Below, in pieces: positions 15,366 through 22,969 of a DNA stretch of 24,517 nucleotides (positions within the stretch are counted from its first letter, which is position 1; each line of letters starts with the position of its first letter). Location of the stretch: positions 1 through 24,517 of the forward strand of contig DATBDZ010000168.1 of the NCBI GenBank assembly GCA_036276235.1, written 5' to 3'. The DNA is from JANWHF01 sp036276235 (GTDB lineage Bacteria; Planctomycetota; Phycisphaerae; Tepidisphaerales; Tepidisphaeraceae). The notes under the pieces were generated by a model, which had not been told where the DNA came from, ran no database searches, and saw only the letters and a list, made by a program, of their open reading frames with translations. The position numbers and the translations under genes are program-made.

Positions 15366-16055
15366 TCACCACTTAATCGGCTTCCGATCCCGGAAGAATC
15401 CCCCCGTCGGGCCGTCATCCGGCAGCGTGGCGAGCCATACTGCCGTGTCGGCTCCTTCATCGGGGCTTCGCGATGCACTCTGGCCGCCCATGCGGGTGCG
15501 CACCCAGCCGGGGCACATCGCGTTTACCTTGATGGCGGGCGGAAGTTCTTTCGATAATCGTACCGTCAGCGCGTTCAGCGCGGCTTTGGTGATGCCGTAG
15601 GCGCCTGGGCCGCCGAGGCCTTCGGCGAATGAGCCCCAGCCGGAGGACACGTTTACGATCCGCCCGTAGCCGCGGGCGATCATGCCGGGAACGAGCGCGC
15701 GGGCGAGCCGGATTGGGCCTGTCACGTGCGCGGCGATCGAGTCGGCGATCTGCTCATCCGTCAGCTCAAGCAGCGGCTTCTCGTGCAACACGCCGGCATT
15801 GTTCACCAATGCGTCAACCGAACGGCTGGATCTGTGAATCTCATTGACGGCGGCGTCGATCGTCGCCGGCACGGCCAGATCCAGATGAATCGCGACGACA
15901 TCAACGCCACTATGGCCAAGCGACTTGGCGGCGTCCTCACCCGCTTTGCGATCGCGCGATCCGAGAAAGACAGAATTCCCAAGCTCAGCAAGTTGGCGAG
16001 CGACGGCCAGGCCGATGCCACGATTGCCGCCGGTTACAAGCACAGTTCGTTTCAT
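15366..16055 (-). CDS. Short-chain dehydrogenase/reductase
   Basis: Encodes 229 residues from the ATG at 16055. That start gives the usual short lead to the cofactor motif and has GGAG about 10 nt upstream; an ATG at 16070 would add five residues. Classical SDR features: TGGNRGIG (8-15), NNAG (85-88), Ser137/138, Tyr153 and Lys157 in YGITK, and CPGWVRTRMGG after the active site. The Asn of the catalytic tetrad in helix alpha-4 appears to be His110 (AAHVTGP), a mild departure. An Arg in GSRDRKAG suggests NADPH preference. The substrate cannot be read from sequence. It is the last gene of the four-gene minus-strand run, 46 bp after the zinc-ribbon protein, and may not share its function. Confidence 0.85.
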   Translation of the reverse strand: MKRTVLVTGGNRGIGLAVARQLAELGNSVFLGSRDRKAGEDAAKSLGHSGVDVVAIHLDLAVPATIDAAVNEIHRSSRSVDALVNNAGVLHEKPLLELTDEQIADSIAAHVTGPIRLARALVPGMIARGYGRIVNVSSGWGSFAEGLGGPGAYGITKAALNALTVRLSKELPPAIKVNAMCPGWVRTRMGGQSASRSPDEGADTAVWLATLPDDGPTGGFFRDRKPIKW

Positions 16056-16101
16056 AGAGATGGTCTCCATCGAAGTAGTCGTTATGGCTCATCGTAGGAG
16101 C

Positions 16102-17703
16102 CTAGCTTGCCTTGATGCCAGCCCAATAATCCCACGCCATCTTCTGGCGCGCCTGGTAGCGATCGACGGCGGCGCCGATGCCGGTGCGCCAGATTTGGTT
16201 CCATTCTTCCAGTTGTTTCTCGAACGCGGTTGGCGGAATCTTGTCGTAGTTGCGATTTCGCGGCGGCAGTGGAGTCAGCAGCGGCGTCTTGGGGACCTTC
16301 TCCAAAAACGCCCGGCGGATTTCTTCAGGCAACGCGTCGCCGTGCTCGCGGATCATCGCTTCGACACACGGCCGCGGCGTCGGGTCTTCTTCGATCAAGT
16401 CGGCGATGCGCTGGATGGCCGTCGGGCCGAGGTAAGAATCTGACCCTAGCGCGAGCAGGGTCTTGAGGCATTTGGCGATCGCGTTGTCGGTCGCTTCGGG
16501 CGGCGGCGTGTAGAGGTGCTCGAGCGCAGCCTTGCGGGCCGGGGGTGTGGCGAGCTTGTTTAGATAATCGAGGCGGATGACGTAATCGCCTTCCAGCGCG
16601 GGGCGGCCATCGTAGAAGCATTGATTGATCGGGCCGACCAGTTCCGGCCGCTCGGCGGCGCAGTCGTCGATGAAGTGCAAGAGCGTCGGCGTCGGGAAGC
16701 GGCAGCCCAGGCCAAGCTGCCCCTGCGCAAGCTGAATTGCCCACGCTTGAACCGGGCCGCGCAAATACAGCAGCCGATAGAGGACGATCTCTGCGAGGCG
16801 CATGCGGCCGGCGTAGTTGCGCTCGATCATCGTGTTCACCGACCAGAGCGCGCAGCATGCGTATTCGGTCGCGCCGCGGGTGGCGGCATAATCCGCGGTA
16901 TCGAGCAAGAGTTTGCAACCGACGCCGCTGCCCAGGCTCACAGCGCGAAGCAACGCCAGCGAGCCGTTCACATCGAACGTAAATTTCTCGGCGGCACGCA
17001 GAACAGCGTTGGAGAGAACGACGTCATCATTGCACAGAAGTTTGCCGACCAATTCGCCCAGCGGGATCTCAAGCTGCGGCTCGGCGGAGCGCATGATCTC
17101 CATCACGCGCGGGAGCAATCGCGCGGCGCGGGCGTTGGCGTGGCACCATTCTTCGCCCAGCATGTGAGCCGCCCTAACGCGATCGGGCATCGGAAGGTTT
17201 GTGTCCTCGGCTTTGGCGATCAACGACTCAGTATGCGCGAATTGGCGCCGCTCGTGATCGTCAACATCACGCTCCATTGCCGCCAACGCTTCGTCGGCAT
17301 CGGGGCTGCGCAGCAATCGCCGCTCGATCTTGCTTTGTGTCTTGCAATACGGGCATCGCCGAATCGCCTGCGTTTCAGCCGGTTCCAGCTCAGAGCCGCA
17401 GGTCGGGCAATGCGATTCATCCTGCGCGACGGCATCAATAATCTGCGACGGCTTGATCTCACGCGCAGCATCGAGCGGCGCATCGGCAGTGATAAATCCT
17501 TCAGAGATGACCGGCTCGAGCGTTCGCAATCGCCGCTCGACGACGGCGGTGCCGCCGCAGTATTCGCACTTCATAAACGGCGCATGATCGACCAGCGCAA
17601 GAGCCGACCCGCAATCCGGACATTGCGCGCGGCCGGCATGAAAGAGCGATCGCGGGACAGGTTGCATTAGGAGTAACGCTTTAGCTGTTACCAGTTCATC
17701 CAA
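16102..17703 (-). CDS. Double zinc-ribbon protein with helical-repeat body, unknown function
   Basis: Encodes 533 residues from the ATG at 17703, which overlaps the end of the D12 methyltransferase by 16 bp; an ATG at 17667 (521 aa) is the alternative and neither has a good ribosome binding site. Two zinc ribbons are plain: CPDC...CEYC (Cys28, 31, 46, 49) and CPTC...CPYC (Cys99, 102, 117, 120). The remainder is Ala/Leu-rich and helical, in HEAT-like style (VLSNAVLRAAEKF, LRAVSLGSGVGCKLLLD, CALWSVNTMIER). The C-terminal tail is charged and aromatic (EEWNQIWRTGIGAAVDRY). No transmembrane segment, nuclease or helicase motif was seen. Zinc ribbons often bind nucleic acid or proteins. The overlap with a DNA methyltransferase gene suggests coupled translation and possibly a shared DNA-modification role, which is inference. 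Confidence 0.7.
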   Translation of the reverse strand: MDELVTAKALLLMQPVPRSLFHAGRAQCPDCGSALALVDHAPFMKCEYCGGTAVVERRLRTLEPVISEGFITADAPLDAAREIKPSQIIDAVAQDESHCPTCGSELEPAETQAIRRCPYCKTQSKIERRLLRSPDADEALAAMERDVDDHERRQFAHTESLIAKAEDTNLPMPDRVRAAHMLGEEWCHANARAARLLPRVMEIMRSAEPQLEIPLGELVGKLLCNDDVVLSNAVLRAAEKFTFDVNGSLALLRAVSLGSGVGCKLLLDTADYAATRGATEYACCALWSVNTMIERNYAGRMRLAEIVLYRLLYLRGPVQAWAIQLAQGQLGLGCRFPTPTLLHFIDDCAAERPELVGPINQCFYDGRPALEGDYVIRLDYLNKLATPPARKAALEHLYTPPPEATDNAIAKCLKTLLALGSDSYLGPTAIQRIADLIEEDPTPRPCVEAMIREHGDALPEEIRRAFLEKVPKTPLLTPLPPRNRNYDKIPPTAFEKQLEEWNQIWRTGIGAAVDRYQARQKMAWDYWAGIKAS

Positions 17704-18506
17704 AGCACTTCATCCATCATGGCTTTGGAAGTGCCGCCGGCCGCATGATTGGGGATCTGCTTCGTTTCCTTGCGCCAGGATTTGTAAAGCTCCTTGTAGA
17801 GCGGAGAGGGATAGCCGCTCAGGATGACTTTGCTCTTGGAAGCATTCAAGACTTGCGCGAGCTGCCGATGGTCTTCGGCCGTTAGTTCAACTCCGTAGAC
17901 CTCATGGCTTCCGGCCGCTCGCGTATCGTGGACATACGGAGGGTCGCAATAAATAAGCGTGTCCGGCCCATCCCACTTTTGGATGACATCGATGGCGGGC
18001 CGCGAAATGATTTGCACCGTCCGAAGCCGCTGAATGATCTTCGGAAGATTTTCGTCGATCGCGGACAAATATCCCGAGACCACATCCGCCATTCCGCGGC
18101 GGACGCGGTGAAGGGTCTGGCTGAATCCTACTCCTCGCCCGCCGATGGATTGTCGCCAGCGGACGAAATCTCTCCGCGCAAGCTCGACGTCATCGACAGC
18201 GGTTTGATCCTCGTCTGACGGATCGATGACGCTATTAAACTCCACTTCGCTGTACGGCGTGAGGCTCAAGCGGCGCAACAGCTCATCGCCATTGTCGCGT
18301 AGAACACGAAACAGGCGCGTGATGCGCTGATCCAGATCGTTATAAACCTCAACCGGCGCCGGCTGCTTGTTGAGGAGAACCGACGCGGCGCCGCCGAAAG
18401 GCTCAACGTAGGTGCTGTGCCGCGGAAATTGCGCGACGATCCAATTCCAGAGATAATGCTTACCGCCATGCCATTTGACCGGCGGACGAATTCCTTTAAC
18501 TGGCAT
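17688..18506 (-). CDS. DNA adenine N6-methyltransferase, D12 class (Dam-like)
   Basis: Encodes 272 residues from the ATG at 18506. Alpha-class order is visible: motif X as KWHGGK (11-16), motif I as EPFGGAASVL (35-44), a central target-recognition region (~85-160), then catalytic motif IV CDPPY (DPPY 188-191) and LSGYPSPLYKELY. The family transfers methyl from S-adenosylmethionine to N6 of adenine; the target site cannot be deduced. The preceding gene is a beta-class methyltransferase ending 51 bp upstream, and the zinc-ribbon gene starts inside its 3' end. No restriction endonuclease is adjacent, so it may be a solitary regulatory or protective enzyme, or a remnant of phage or restriction-modification origin. 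Confidence 0.9.
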   Translation of the reverse strand: MPVKGIRPPVKWHGGKHYLWNWIVAQFPRHSTYVEPFGGAASVLLNKQPAPVEVYNDLDQRITRLFRVLRDNGDELLRRLSLTPYSEVEFNSVIDPSDEDQTAVDDVELARRDFVRWRQSIGGRGVGFSQTLHRVRRGMADVVSGYLSAIDENLPKIIQRLRTVQIISRPAIDVIQKWDGPDTLIYCDPPYVHDTRAAGSHEVYGVELTAEDHRQLAQVLNASKSKVILSGYPSPLYKELYKSWRKETKQIPNHAAGGTSKAMMDEVLWMNW

Positions 18507-18557
18507 CTTGCTTCCGCTCGCGTACGCGCTTGGAAAAACTTGGCGATCGCCGGTGCT

Positions 18558-19529
18558 TCAGGCGGACTGTGCAATTCTATCAGCTCGCCGACGTGCAACG
18601 CGTTTTCTACCGAAAGCGTCGGTTTGAGTCATCACTTTTGACGCGCGAGCGGGATCGGTTGCCGCAGCGATGGCGACTTCGATATTGCCGGCGGGCGATT
18701 CTGTGTGTTTGCCGTTGCCGTTGACTGGTGGCGTTGTGCTCAGCGCGTGCTCGAGGCGCTTTCTCGCGTAATCGACATACTCGGCGGATTGGTCGATTCC
18801 CACGTATTGGCGGCCGAGCAATGCCGCGGAGACGACCGTGGTTCCCGAGCCGTTGAATGGATCGAGCACGATGTCGCCGGGGTTGGAGCTGGCTTTGATG
18901 ACGCGATTGAGGACAGCAATCGGCATTTGGCAGCCATGCCACCCTTCGCGCTCCTTGAAGGTGCCGCAGACGCGGCTGACGTACCACGTGTCGTCGTCGG
19001 GATTGAAAAGATTGGGCGCTTCCTGCGGGCGGAGAAACCAGACATCGTCCGGAAGTTTGCCCTTGGGGTTCGCGCGAAGGTCGCCGTAGGTGGTTTGCCG
19101 CGCGCTGGCGACGCGGATCTTATCGGCGTTGAAGGTGAAATCCTTCTCGTGCTTCGTGAAATACAGAATGTGCGTATGACTGCGGGCGAACTTCATCTTC
19201 GGCTGCTGGCCGAATGTGTAGTGCCAAATGATCCAGTTGCGCATCGTGAAGCCGAGCTCTCGCCGGGCGATGACGCACAAGTCGGCGGCGTAGTCGTCAC
19301 CGATCGCCAGGTAGAACGAGCCGGTCGGCTTAAGGGCGCGATGCACCGCCTTCATCCACTGGCGGCTGAAGTCGAGGTAGTCTTCGGTCTTTTTGCTGTC
19401 GTCGTAGCCATGATACAGATAGCCGATGTTGAACGGCGGATCAGCAAAAACTAGATCGACCCACCCTTCGGGGCCGTCGTTGAGGGTTTGGATCGAATCG
19501 CCCTGGACGATTTGGTTTGGTTGCGGCAT
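18558..19529 (-). CDS. DNA methyltransferase, N4/N6 beta class
   Basis: Encodes 323 residues from the ATG at 19529 (MPQPNQIVQGDSIQTL, a usual start for this family). An upstream ATG at 19646 would add 39 mostly basic residues (KKGLQTIRRKRLSKK) and cannot be excluded. Beta-class order is visible: motif IV DPPF in FADPPFNIGY (30-33), a long recognition region (~110-200), then motif I DPFNGSGTT (223-231) followed by GRQYVGIDQS. The family methylates adenine N6 or cytosine N4; DPPF does not decide between them. The C-terminal ~60 residues are low-complexity and basic. First gene of the minus-strand run, divergent from the thiamine gene by about 160 bp or less. Confidence 0.9.
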   Translation of the reverse strand: MPQPNQIVQGDSIQTLNDGPEGWVDLVFADPPFNIGYLYHGYDDSKKTEDYLDFSRQWMKAVHRALKPTGSFYLAIGDDYAADLCVIARRELGFTMRNWIIWHYTFGQQPKMKFARSHTHILYFTKHEKDFTFNADKIRVASARQTTYGDLRANPKGKLPDDVWFLRPQEAPNLFNPDDDTWYVSRVCGTFKEREGWHGCQMPIAVLNRVIKASSNPGDIVLDPFNGSGTTVVSAALLGRQYVGIDQSAEYVDYARKRLEHALSTTPPVNGNGKHTESPAGNIEVAIAAATDPARASKVMTQTDAFGRKRVARRRADRIAQSA

Positions 19530-19538
19530 ACGCAACCC

Positions 19539-19567
19539 ATTGTATAGCTGTGGTCTGATAACACCAA
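19539..19567 (-). promoter_or_regulatory. Possible promoter of the methyltransferase run
   Basis: On the minus strand TTGGTG (19567-19562) is followed after 17 bp by TACAAT (19544-19539, 5 of 6 to consensus). Transcription would start only a few bases before the ATG at 19529, giving a nearly leaderless mRNA. If real, this favours 19529 over 19646 as the start of translation. Confidence 0.3.
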
Positions 19568-19675
19568 GATTTGTGGATTTTTTAGACAGGCGCTTGCGGC
19601 GAATTGTCTGTAAACCCTTTTTGAAGGCGCGTTTGCGTTCGTTCATGGATATTCGCCGACCTGTTGGCGGCCGAA

Positions 19676-19681
19676 TATAAT
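19676..19681 (+). promoter_or_regulatory. Perfect -10 box before the thiamine gene
   Basis: TATAAT at 19676-19681 is a perfect -10 hexamer 10 bp before the GTG at 19691. No convincing -35 box is present at 16-18 bp. Transcription from here would begin at or next to the GTG, suggesting a leaderless message and arguing against the TTG start at 19664. No TPP riboswitch-like leader is visible. Confidence 0.3.
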
Positions 19682-19690
19682 CGACCCCAC

Positions 19691-20818
19691 GTGCCTCGTC
19701 CCGTGAATCACTCCATCCTGAGGCTGCTGGACGCCAACGCCAACCGGGCTCGGGAGGCGCTGCGTGTGCTGGAAGACTATGCCCGGTTTATGCTGGATGA
19801 CAACGCCCTCTCGGCGGCGCTGAAAGGTGTGCGCCACGGATTGGCCAATGCGCTGGCGCCGATGCTTGCCGAGGCGATTGTGCATCGCGATACGCCGGGG
19901 GATGTCGGCACATCGAACAAAACCGGCGCGGAATTGGCGCGCGCGGATTTGCCGCATGTCATCACTGCCGCCGGCAAGCGGCTCGGCGAAGCGCTGCGCA
20001 GCATTGAGGAATTTCTGAAGATCGATTCGCCAGGCGCAGCAGCGGCTGTGGAGGCGTTGCGGTATCAGTTCTACGACATCGAACAGAAAATCGCCCGCAC
20101 CCTCGGCCGCGGCGGGCCAATGCGCGACGTGCGGCTGTATGTGTTAATCACGCAAAGCCTTTGCCGGCGGCCCTGGCTGGAAGTCGCCGAGCAGGCGATC
20201 CTTGGCGGCGCGGATTGTTTGCAGCTTCGGGAGAAGGATCTGGATGGCGCAGAATTGCTCGCCCGCGCCAGGGATTTCGTATCGCTGTGCCGCAAGCATG
20301 GTGTGATCTCGATCATCAACGATCGCGCGGATATCGCGATTCTCGCCGGCGCCGATGGCGTACACGTTGGGCAGGATGATCTGCCGGGGATCGAGGTGAG
20401 AAAACTCGTCGGCTCCGCCATGATCGTCGGCGTCAGCACGCACCGCATCGAGCAGGCCCGCCAGGCGGTGCTCGACGGAGCCGACTATATTGGCGTCGGC
20501 CCCTTCTTCCGCAGCAGCACCAAGCCGCGCGATTTCGTCGCCGGGCCGGACTATGCCCGGCAGGTGGCCAATGAGATTAAGATTCCCGCCATCGCGATTG
20601 CGGGCATTACGCCGGCAAATGTCGATGAAGTGTTAGCGACTGGCTTGCGCGCCGTCGCAGTCAGCTCAGCGGTGATCGCGGCGGACGATGTTCGTGCCGC
20701 GGCGCAGACGATTAAACAGAAGCTGGTTGGGAATTTGCCCACCGCTGCTGGCAGTTCAAGCAAGGATGCTGAAGATGCTCGGGTTTCTGGATCGGCAGGA
20801 ATCTCTGCCTCACTCTAA
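19691..20818 (+). CDS. thiE: ThiD2-ThiE fusion: thiamine phosphate synthase with N-terminal HMP-P kinase-type domain
   Basis: Encodes 375 residues from GTG 19691; GTG 19703 and TTG 19664 are other in-frame starts. Residues ~10-135 have the ThiD2 pattern (LRLLDANANRAREALRVLED, DVGTSNKTGAE, LGEALRSIEEFLK); this domain has been proposed as a non-homologous replacement for ThiD, phosphorylating HMP-P. Residues ~145-355 are ThiE: LREKDL (179-184), NDRADIA (210-216), GVHVGQDDLPG, GADYIGVGPFF, STKPRD, AIAGITPANV and AVSSAVIAADD. ThiE joins HMP-pyrophosphate and thiazole phosphate to make thiamine phosphate. The fusion would carry out two consecutive steps in the cytosol. A C-terminal Ser/Ala-rich tail is extra. 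murJ follows 10 bp after the stop, so they are probably cotranscribed though functionally unrelated. Confidence 0.88.
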   Translation: MPRPVNHSILRLLDANANRAREALRVLEDYARFMLDDNALSAALKGVRHGLANALAPMLAEAIVHRDTPGDVGTSNKTGAELARADLPHVITAAGKRLGEALRSIEEFLKIDSPGAAAAVEALRYQFYDIEQKIARTLGRGGPMRDVRLYVLITQSLCRRPWLEVAEQAILGGADCLQLREKDLDGAELLARARDFVSLCRKHGVISIINDRADIAILAGADGVHVGQDDLPGIEVRKLVGSAMIVGVSTHRIEQARQAVLDGADYIGVGPFFRSSTKPRDFVAGPDYARQVANEIKIPAIAIAGITPANVDEVLATGLRAVAVSSAVIAADDVRAAAQTIKQKLVGNLPTAAGSSSKDAEDARVSGSAGISASL

Positions 20819-20828
20819 GGGACAAGGA

Positions 20829-22568
20829 ATGTCCGGCGACGCCACTGCCCTTCCCAATGATCAGACAGTGACTCAAGGCGCTGCGGAAGCGCCGCCGTCA
20901 CCGGCAAACTCTGCTTCCACCAAATCCTTCCTCGGCCACGCGAAATTGATCGGCGGGCTGACGCTCATCAGCCGATTCGCGGGGCTGGGGCGCGAAATCA
21001 TTGCGGGCCATTTCATGGGGGCACAGGCGGTGGCCGGCGCATTTAGCGTGGCGTTTACCATTCCGAATCTGTTCCGCAAATTGTTTGGCGAAGGCGCGCT
21101 CTCGGCGGCGTTCATCCCCCTTTACGCGCAAGCCGTCAAAAACGATGGTGCCGAATCGGCCAATGCCTTCGCGTCGGCGGCGGTTAATCTGCTTTGCATT
21201 ATCCTGCTGGGGATCACCATCGTCGGGGAGGCGATTTTAGCTGCGTTGATCTGGTCGCATTTTGCTGCGCTTCCGGAAACGTTGCTGATGCTCCGCCTTA
21301 CCGCCATCATGCTCCCCTACGTGCTGCTGATCTGCGGGACGGCGTTCCTCAGCGGCATCCTGCAAGTACATAAACGATTCGGCGCGCCGGCGGCGGCGCC
21401 GATCATCCTCAATGTCTGCCACATGGCAGTGCTGCTTGTCGGTGCGAAGATCCTGCATCTGAAAGCGCATACGCCGACGATTCAGGCCGAGCAGCTTCAG
21501 ACGACGCTCAGTTATTGGCTCGCCGCGTTTGTATTGGTCGCTGGCATCTTGCAATTTTTGACGTTGCTCCCGGCGCTTCGCGCATCGGGGTTTCGCTTTC
21601 AACCGGTTCTGCATTTCTGGACGCCGGCGATCCGCAAGATGCTGCTGCTGACGGCTCCGGTCGCGATCGGCGCGGGCGTGCTGCAGCTTTCAGTCTTGCT
21701 CGACAAGGCAATCTCGTTTGTCTTGATGCAGGGCGAAACCAAATCGCATCAGCTCATCACGCATTTCAGCTTCATGGGTCATCTGATCCGCTACCCGATG
21801 GAAGCCGGCGCGCCGCGGCGATTGGAGGTCGCGCAGTTTCTTTATCAATTCCCGCTGGGGATCTTCGCGATCGCGCTGGCGACTGCCATCTTCCCGAGCC
21901 TCAGCAGCGATGCGCTTGAGAAAGATCGCAATCGTTTCCGCTCAGTTTTGCGCCAAGGCATCGAAGCGTCATTGTGGGAAGGCCTCCCCGCCAGTCTTGG
22001 CTTGATTCTTGTGCGCGGGCCGGCTGTGAAACTGCTTTTTCTACATGGGCAGATCAACGCGCATCAGGCCGATCTGATTGCCCAATCGGTTTTCTTTTAC
22101 GCCGGCGCGATCTGGGCCTTTAGCGTTTTGCAAATCGTCAATCGGGCGTATTACGCCGTGCATGACACGGTGACTCCGCTGGTGATGTCGATCGTCAACA
22201 TCGTCATCAATCTGATCGTCGAGATTCCGCTGCTCTGGTGGCTGGGAGAATCGGCGATGGCCGTCGGCACGCTGGTGAGCTTCGCGATTCAGGCGGCGAT
22301 CATGCTCTACATGCTCGATCGCCGAATCGGCGGCCTGAACTTGCGCGGCAGCGTCGCGCCGGTTGTCAAGATGTTTTGTGCAACAGTGGTCATGGGCATG
22401 GCCTGCGTTGTGATGCAGCACCTGCCAATCTATCCACGCGGCAACACTCGGGGGATCTGGACGTCCCAACTCGCGCTCATCATCGGGACTGGATCGCTCG
22501 TCTATCTGCTGGCGACGAGCGTGATGGGGGTCAATCTGATGGGGAAACTTCGTTCGCGCGCTTCGTAG
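20829..22568 (+). CDS. murJ: Lipid II flippase MurJ (MviN family)
   Basis: Encodes 579 residues from the ATG at 20829, with AAGGG about 10 nt upstream. The frame is open back to 20688 but that overlaps thiE. A Pro/Ser/Ala-rich cytosolic tail of ~35 residues precedes the membrane part. The family hallmark is intact: LISRFAGLGREIIAGHFMG (47-64) and FTIPNLFRKLFGEGALSAAFIPLYA (76-100), including the cavity arginines. About 14 hydrophobic segments follow, with an unusually long loop near residues 305-335 (QGETKSHQLITHFSFMGH). MurJ moves lipid II across the inner membrane for peptidoglycan synthesis, which fits planctomycetes having peptidoglycan. The TAG stop (22566-22568) is supplied by the GTAG edge of a 73-bp palindrome; the last residues RSRAS are just before it. 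Confidence 0.9.
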   Translation: MSGDATALPNDQTVTQGAAEAPPSPANSASTKSFLGHAKLIGGLTLISRFAGLGREIIAGHFMGAQAVAGAFSVAFTIPNLFRKLFGEGALSAAFIPLYAQAVKNDGAESANAFASAAVNLLCIILLGITIVGEAILAALIWSHFAALPETLLMLRLTAIMLPYVLLICGTAFLSGILQVHKRFGAPAAAPIILNVCHMAVLLVGAKILHLKAHTPTIQAEQLQTTLSYWLAAFVLVAGILQFLTLLPALRASGFRFQPVLHFWTPAIRKMLLLTAPVAIGAGVLQLSVLLDKAISFVLMQGETKSHQLITHFSFMGHLIRYPMEAGAPRRLEVAQFLYQFPLGIFAIALATAIFPSLSSDALEKDRNRFRSVLRQGIEASLWEGLPASLGLILVRGPAVKLLFLHGQINAHQADLIAQSVFFYAGAIWAFSVLQIVNRAYYAVHDTVTPLVMSIVNIVINLIVEIPLLWWLGESAMAVGTLVSFAIQAAIMLYMLDRRIGGLNLRGSVAPVVKMFCATVVMGMACVVMQHLPIYPRGNTRGIWTSQLALIIGTGSLVYLLATSVMGVNLMGKLRSRAS

Positions 22569-22721
22569 GGGCGAACCTTGTGTTCGCCCGGCATCGATTT
22601 GCGAACCACGGAGGGTGAACACAAGGTTCACGCCTACGGGCGCATGTTGTAGGGGCGAACCTTGTGTTCGCCCGGTGCCGGTTTGCGAACCGCGGAGGGT
22701 GAACACAAGGTTCACCCCTAC
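22565..22721. repeat. Tandem pair of 73-bp palindromes (type G)
   Basis: Copy 1 (22565-22637) and copy 2 (22649-22721) are near-identical and separated by 11 nt. Each starts GTAGGGGCGAACCTTGTGTT and ends in the inverse (GGGTGAACACAAGGTTCACC then CCTAC, with one base changed in copy 1). The left edge contains the murJ stop codon (22566-22568); the right edge contains, on the minus strand, the stop codon of the facing 83-residue gene (22720-22718). Confidence 0.9.
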
Positions 22722-22969
22722 TCGACGATTCCCCGCACGACGATCGCCAGCGCCAGCGCCGCGCCGGCCATTCCCAAAAGGATCCAGAACGTGATGACCG
22801 CCGCCTCGCGGGGGACTTGTTTCATCGATGCGCAGCGGATTGATTTGTAGACGATGGATACGCCGATGCAGAGCGGCACCAGCAGCCACGGCCAGATCGT
22901 ATTCGGCCAGACCGGCAGCGGATCTAGAAAAAGACGGTATTGGTAGGCGGCCAGCAGGTTGAAGATCAC
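22718..22969 (-). CDS. Small two-helix membrane protein, unknown function
   Basis: Encodes 83 residues from the ATG at 22969, which overlaps the preceding gene's stop as ATGA (22966-22969). Two hydrophobic segments are visible: PWLLVPLCIGVSIVYKSI (about 27-44) and VITFWILLGMAGAALALAIVV (about 58-78), separated by a short basic loop (RCASMKQVPREAA). No enzymatic motif. The tight coupling with the next membrane protein upstream suggests the two act together. The TAG stop is within the palindrome at 22649-22721, so the last residues (VRGIVE) mark the repeat boundary; whether the original protein was longer is not visible. Confidence 0.65.
   Translation of the reverse strand: MIFNLLAAYQYRLFLDPLPVWPNTIWPWLLVPLCIGVSIVYKSIRCASMKQVPREAAVITFWILLGMAGAALALAIVVRGIVE

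Noticed and set aside
18266..18598. Minus-strand frame between the two methyltransferases starting MHVGELIELHSPPEAP
   Set aside because: It begins with a non-ATG codon inside the first methyltransferase and overlaps the D12 gene in another frame. A frameshifted C-terminus of the first enzyme cannot be excluded but has no support.
22565..22721. Two repeated units with a spacer resembling a tiny CRISPR array
   Set aside because: Only two units, each a 73-bp palindrome, with an 11-bp spacer and no cas genes; it fits a dispersed palindrome pair.
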